Below are positions 32,348-34,994 of a stretch of DNA of 34,994 bases, piece by piece. The DNA lies in NCBI GenBank assembly GCA_002371265.1, contig DFGT01000038.1:1-34994 (forward strand), in the 5' to 3' direction. Source of the DNA: Bacteroidales bacterium UBA3743 (GTDB lineage Bacteria > Bacteroidota > Bacteroidia > Bacteroidales > Paludibacteraceae). Numbering within the stretch: the first letter of the stretch is position 1; each line of letters opens with the position of its first letter. The translations under genes were made by a program, and so were the position numbers. The notes below the pieces were generated by a model that saw nothing but the letters and a program-made list of their open reading frames with translations, ran no database searches and had not been told where the DNA came from.

Positions 32348-33793
32348 ATGACTTTAACTCCAGAAAATATTGTTTTCATGGGAGCCATACTCGTCTTTGC
32401 GAGTATTTTCATCAGCAAATGGGGCTATCGTTTTGGCATTCCCACACTCCTGCTGTTCCTTTTCACCGGTATGCTATTCGGTGTGGATGGATTAGGATTG
32501 GAGTTCGACAGTCACGAGAATGCGCAGCTTATTGGCATGCTCTCACTAAGTGTCATCCTGTTCTCTGGCGGAATGGAAACAAAATTTCACGATGTAAAAC
32601 CGATCCTTCCACAAGGGCTTGTGCTTTCCACAGTTGGAGTCATGTTGACGACGGGCATAACAGGTCTGTTCATCTACTTAATGTCGGAATGGACAAGTCT
32701 GGACATAGGATTGTCACTACCGCTCTCCATGCTGTTGGCGGCGACCGTCTCATCCACCGATTCCGCATCAGTCTTCAACCTTTTGCGTTCACAAAGTGTT
32801 GGGCTGAAACACAACCTGCGTCCAACTCTAGAATTGGAAAGTGGATCAAACGACCCCATGGCATACGTTCTAACAATCGCGTTAGTAGGAGCGATTGTAT
32901 CAGCGGATCAATTTTCAGGTTGGGGATTGGCATTGGAAATTTTGATTCAATTGGTAGCAGGAGGATTGCTCGGTTATATACTCGGACATGCATTGATTTG
33001 GATAGTGAACCATATCAACCTGCCGAACTCCTCCCTCTATTCTGTGTTGGTGTTGAGCATGATATTCATCATATTCACGCTTACAGACATACTCAAAGGA
33101 AACGGATATCTGGCAATCTATGTTGCCGGGTTGGTGGCTGGCAACAACCGTTTGTTATACAAAAAGGAGATAAACGCATTCATGCAAGGAGTCACATGGC
33201 TACTGCAAATCGTTATGTTCATCACACTGGGTCTGCTTGTCAACCCACATGAGATGTGGGGAGTTCTGCCTGTCGCGATCGCAATCGGACTATTTATGAT
33301 GTTCGTATCACGTCCAGCAGCTGTTTTTCTATGTCTGGCTCCATTCAATATGCCAGCAAAAGCGAAACTTTTTCTGTCGTGGGTCGGGCTTCGTGGCGCG
33401 GTGCCAATTATCTTTGCGACATATCCAGTGATTGCAGGAATTGAGAATGCCTACTTCCTGTTCAACGTCGTTTTTGTCATCACTCTATTATCACTGCTGT
33501 TGCAGGGCACGACCATCACAATGTGTGCCAATTGGTTGGGATTATCCACCGTCGAGCCGAAAGACGGAAATGACTTTGGCATTGAACTTCCTGAAAAATT
33601 AGAGTCACAACTCTCTGAAATAATACTGACGGAGGAGACACTCGCAAATGGCAACCGTCTCTCCGACATGAAGTTTCCGGAGGGAATGTTGGTCATGATG
33701 GTGAAAAGAGGCAACAGTTTTATCGTGCCAAACGGGAAACTGGAGTTACAAATTGGCGACAAACTGTTGACCATTGCACGTCAGAAAGGATAG
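32348..33793 (+). CDS. nhaP2: K+/H+ antiporter, CPA1 family (NhaP2/CvrA-like)
   Basis: From ATG 32348 (MTLTPENIVF) the product has 481 residues. The ATG at 32309 lies in the hairpin region and is rejected. About twelve membrane helices cover residues 5-400, with the CPA-type TVSSTDSASVFNLLRS and ELESGSNDPMAYVLTIALVG motifs (the ND pair is typical). After that a TrkA-C-like domain (about 410-480: DMKFPEGMLVMMVKRGNSFI, LQIGDKLLTIARQKG) probably binds a nucleotide or cation. The family exchanges K+ or Na+ for protons; ion choice cannot be read here. The gene converges on the response-regulator gene. Confidence 0.85.
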   Translation: MTLTPENIVFMGAILVFASIFISKWGYRFGIPTLLLFLFTGMLFGVDGLGLEFDSHENAQLIGMLSLSVILFSGGMETKFHDVKPILPQGLVLSTVGVMLTTGITGLFIYLMSEWTSLDIGLSLPLSMLLAATVSSTDSASVFNLLRSQSVGLKHNLRPTLELESGSNDPMAYVLTIALVGAIVSADQFSGWGLALEILIQLVAGGLLGYILGHALIWIVNHINLPNSSLYSVLVLSMIFIIFTLTDILKGNGYLAIYVAGLVAGNNRLLYKKEINAFMQGVTWLLQIVMFITLGLLVNPHEMWGVLPVAIAIGLFMMFVSRPAAVFLCLAPFNMPAKAKLFLSWVGLRGAVPIIFATYPVIAGIENAYFLFNVVFVITLLSLLLQGTTITMCANWLGLSTVEPKDGNDFGIELPEKLESQLSEIILTEETLANGNRLSDMKFPEGMLVMMVKRGNSFIVPNGKLELQIGDKLLTIARQKG

Positions 33794-33899
33794 GTTCTGT
33801 CCTAGCTCTTGTTCTTATAAAAAGACGAAGGCTTTCTCTTAAAACTCCTAGCCTCTGTGTTTATTATAAATGCGTTCGCCTTCGGCTCGCGCTGGTGTG

Positions 33900-33933
33900 G
33901 AGAGCAAGGGCGTTCCGCCCTTTGCAATCCTCG
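33900..33933 (-). repeat. Palindromic element, copy B of a dispersed family
   Basis: GCAAGGGCG, TTC, CGCCCTTTGC form a near-perfect inverted repeat (33904-33925), followed by CAATCCTC as in copy A (16757-16793). After it, CACTATAACCCGATTTTTTATTT, then GCATTTATAATT parallels the flank of copy A. It fills the convergent gap between the antiporter and response-regulator genes (33794-33983) and may be a transcription stop for both. Confidence 0.75.
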
Positions 33934-33983
33934 ACACTATAACCCGATTTTTTATTTAGCATTCCGCATTTATAATTCAGTAT

Positions 33984-34649
33984 TTAAATAAAGAAGTCAG
34001 TTTCATCCACAAGGCCAGCACGCAACGCATATTTCATAGCGTCATGAGCACAGTTGACATTCAGTTTACGGAAAATATTCTTACGGTGGGAATTGATAGT
34101 GTGAATACTTGAAAAACGTTCAGCGGCAATTTCCTTCGTCGTTTTTCCCTGAGCGATAGATTTCAGCACCTCACGTTCAGTCTGGGTAAGATCATCCTTA
34201 TGCATATCCTGAGCCACGTCGCGCACAAGTATAATTTGCAAAGCCTGCTGGAATATATATCGTTCGCCACGCACAGCATAACTCATAGCTTCACGAAGTA
34301 TGTCGAGAGAAGCATCTTTGTAGACGACTCCGATACGTTGAGAATTGTATATGACATAACGTAAAAAATCAGGTGTCAACTCATCAGAAAGCAACAGAAA
34401 GGTGACGTTGCTGTTACTCTCACTCAGGATGACAAGTTGCTCACAATCAGAAAAATCAAAAAGCGTGTAGTCTAACACAACAACAGTCTGGCTTTTATCA
34501 CGGAGTAAAGCCCTCAACTGCTGACAATTGGAAGCATATTCCATCTCTGGAGCACCGCCAGAATAATCAGGCAGAGCACGTATTATCGTCTCCGTCGCTA
34601 ATGCAGTAAGTGCTTGATTGTCTGCAATTATAACCCGTTTTGCTTTCAT
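33984..34649 (-). CDS. LuxR-type response regulator
   Basis: The 221-residue regulator has an N-terminal receiver domain (about 4-122) with Asp 10 at the start (IIADNQ), phospho-acceptor Asp 60 (VVLDYTLFD) and Lys 111 (VVYKDAS). A LuxR-type helix-turn-helix follows (about 152-215: LTQTEREVLKSIAQGKTTKE, IAAERFSSIHTINSHRKNIF). The usual acidic pair before the acceptor is incomplete, as Asn 11 follows Asp 10. No histidine kinase is in the window. It converges on the antiporter gene and has its own promoter. Confidence 0.88.
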   Translation of the reverse strand: MKAKRVIIADNQALTALATETIIRALPDYSGGAPEMEYASNCQQLRALLRDKSQTVVVLDYTLFDFSDCEQLVILSESNSNVTFLLLSDELTPDFLRYVIYNSQRIGVVYKDASLDILREAMSYAVRGERYIFQQALQIILVRDVAQDMHKDDLTQTEREVLKSIAQGKTTKEIAAERFSSIHTINSHRKNIFRKLNVNCAHDAMKYALRAGLVDETDFFI

Positions 34650-34694
34650 CCTGAATCAAATTTATTCGTCGATAGTTTAATTTCTTATTTGATG

Positions 34695-34702
34695 CAAAAT
34701 TA
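34695..34702 (-). promoter_or_regulatory. -7 element of the response-regulator gene
   Basis: On the minus strand TAATTTTG lies 45 bp before the ATG at 34649. A TTTG lies 22 bp upstream of it, slightly more than the ideal 19-20. Confidence 0.6.
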
Positions 34703-34834
34703 GGCAAAAAAACAGGAAGCACTACAAAAAGCAAATAATATAGATTATTTTTCTACAAAATACCAGGTCTTATGAAAACATCTTCTCTAAACAGAGAAAA
34801 AACGACAGACAAAAAGGAATAAAGAAAAGATGTA

Positions 34835-34963
34835 GCGTCTTCCAGACGCATTAGTATCTGGCATCATCCAATGACTCCACGACATACTCATCCTCCTTAT
34901 ACCCCGCACATCCTCCGCTTCGCTCGTATGTACGGGGTTACTCAAACAGCGTCTTACAGACGC
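34835..34963. repeat. Cluster of three palindromes at the window end
   Basis: GCGTCT-TCC-AGACGC (34835-34849) and GCGTCT-TAC-AGACGC (34949-34963) are near-identical hairpins. Between them ACCCCGCACAT (from 34901) pairs with ATGTACGGGGT (to 34938). Similar hairpins are common in Bacteroidales intergenic DNA; I do not know a function. Confidence 0.8.
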
Positions 34964-34994
34964 ATTGACCTCATGCTGCCTCTGCAGCCCCGCT

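Larger units (their letters stand above)
34650..34994. other. Intergenic tail of the window with palindromes
   Basis: This 345-bp stretch holds the promoter of the response regulator (34695-34702) and, from 34835, a cluster of short palindromes. No coding frame of note was seen up to the window edge. Confidence 0.6.

Noticed and set aside
33871..33900. Possible structured RNA with GCGTTCGCCTTCGGCTCGCGC
   Set aside because: The stretch is G/C-rich and can fold, but no tRNA, riboswitch or known RNA pattern is recognisable, and it adjoins a palindromic repeat.

Overview
The window is a chromosomal segment of a Bacteroidota bacterium, most likely Bacteroidales. Three things support this. Many promoters carry the Bacteroidota -7 element TAnnTTTG, once with TTTG exactly 19 bp upstream. 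One small secreted protein has a type IX secretion (T9SS) sorting tail. The gene families are typical of the order: RF3, a DUF6515-like secreted protein, a large alpha-2-macroglobulin, a Cthe_2159-like carbohydrate-binding protein and a Porin_O_P. Genus is not resolved. I saw no tRNA, rRNA, CRISPR array or insertion sequence.

Region 1 (85-1665) is prfC. Region 2 (about 1760-6400) is an AT-rich accessory island with everything on the minus strand. It holds four short genes of unknown function: two paralogous three-helix membrane proteins, one secreted protein and one membrane-anchored protein. Between them lie four copies of a 80-260 bp DNA repeat. On the minus strand the repeat reads as the decayed 3' end of a protein gene (LGDSNDAGVGMG..., ending VFLDF-stop). 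A separate decayed gene at 3861-4325 ends 21 bp before the secreted-protein gene. The layout looks like a graveyard of toxin tails each followed by an immunity-like gene, spread by segmental duplication. This is inference, since no intact toxin is present.

Region 3 (6475-18520) is mostly envelope and secretion genes: a DivIC/FtsB-like division protein, a T9SS-tail protein coupled by a 4-bp overlap to a carbohydrate-binding beta-helix protein, a Ser-rich DUF6515-like protein, a 1983-residue alpha-2-macroglobulin without a recognisable thioester, a LysE exporter and a CAP-domain lipoprotein.

Region 4 (18783-31278) is a sulfur-assimilation cluster. cysD-cysN-cysH-sir turns sulfate into sulfide through APS, and the sulfite reductase carries a C-terminal TusA domain. 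Next to it are a Porin_O_P porin, a PstS-like lipoprotein, a PstB-type ATPase followed by an O-acetylhomoserine sulfhydrylase-like enzyme, and, divergently, a small GT2-like protein followed by PstC- and PstA-type permeases. The PstS-like protein lacks most of the E. coli phosphate ligands, including the Asp that selects protonated phosphate. Four promoters in this cluster share a similar element about 28 bp upstream of the -7 box. The simplest reading is a co-regulated sulfate uptake system built from Pst-family parts and feeding cysDNH-sir-metY.

Region 5 (31365-34994) has two small conserved-looking genes behind a consensus promoter, a K+/H+ antiporter, a convergent LuxR-type response regulator and an intergenic tail with palindromes.
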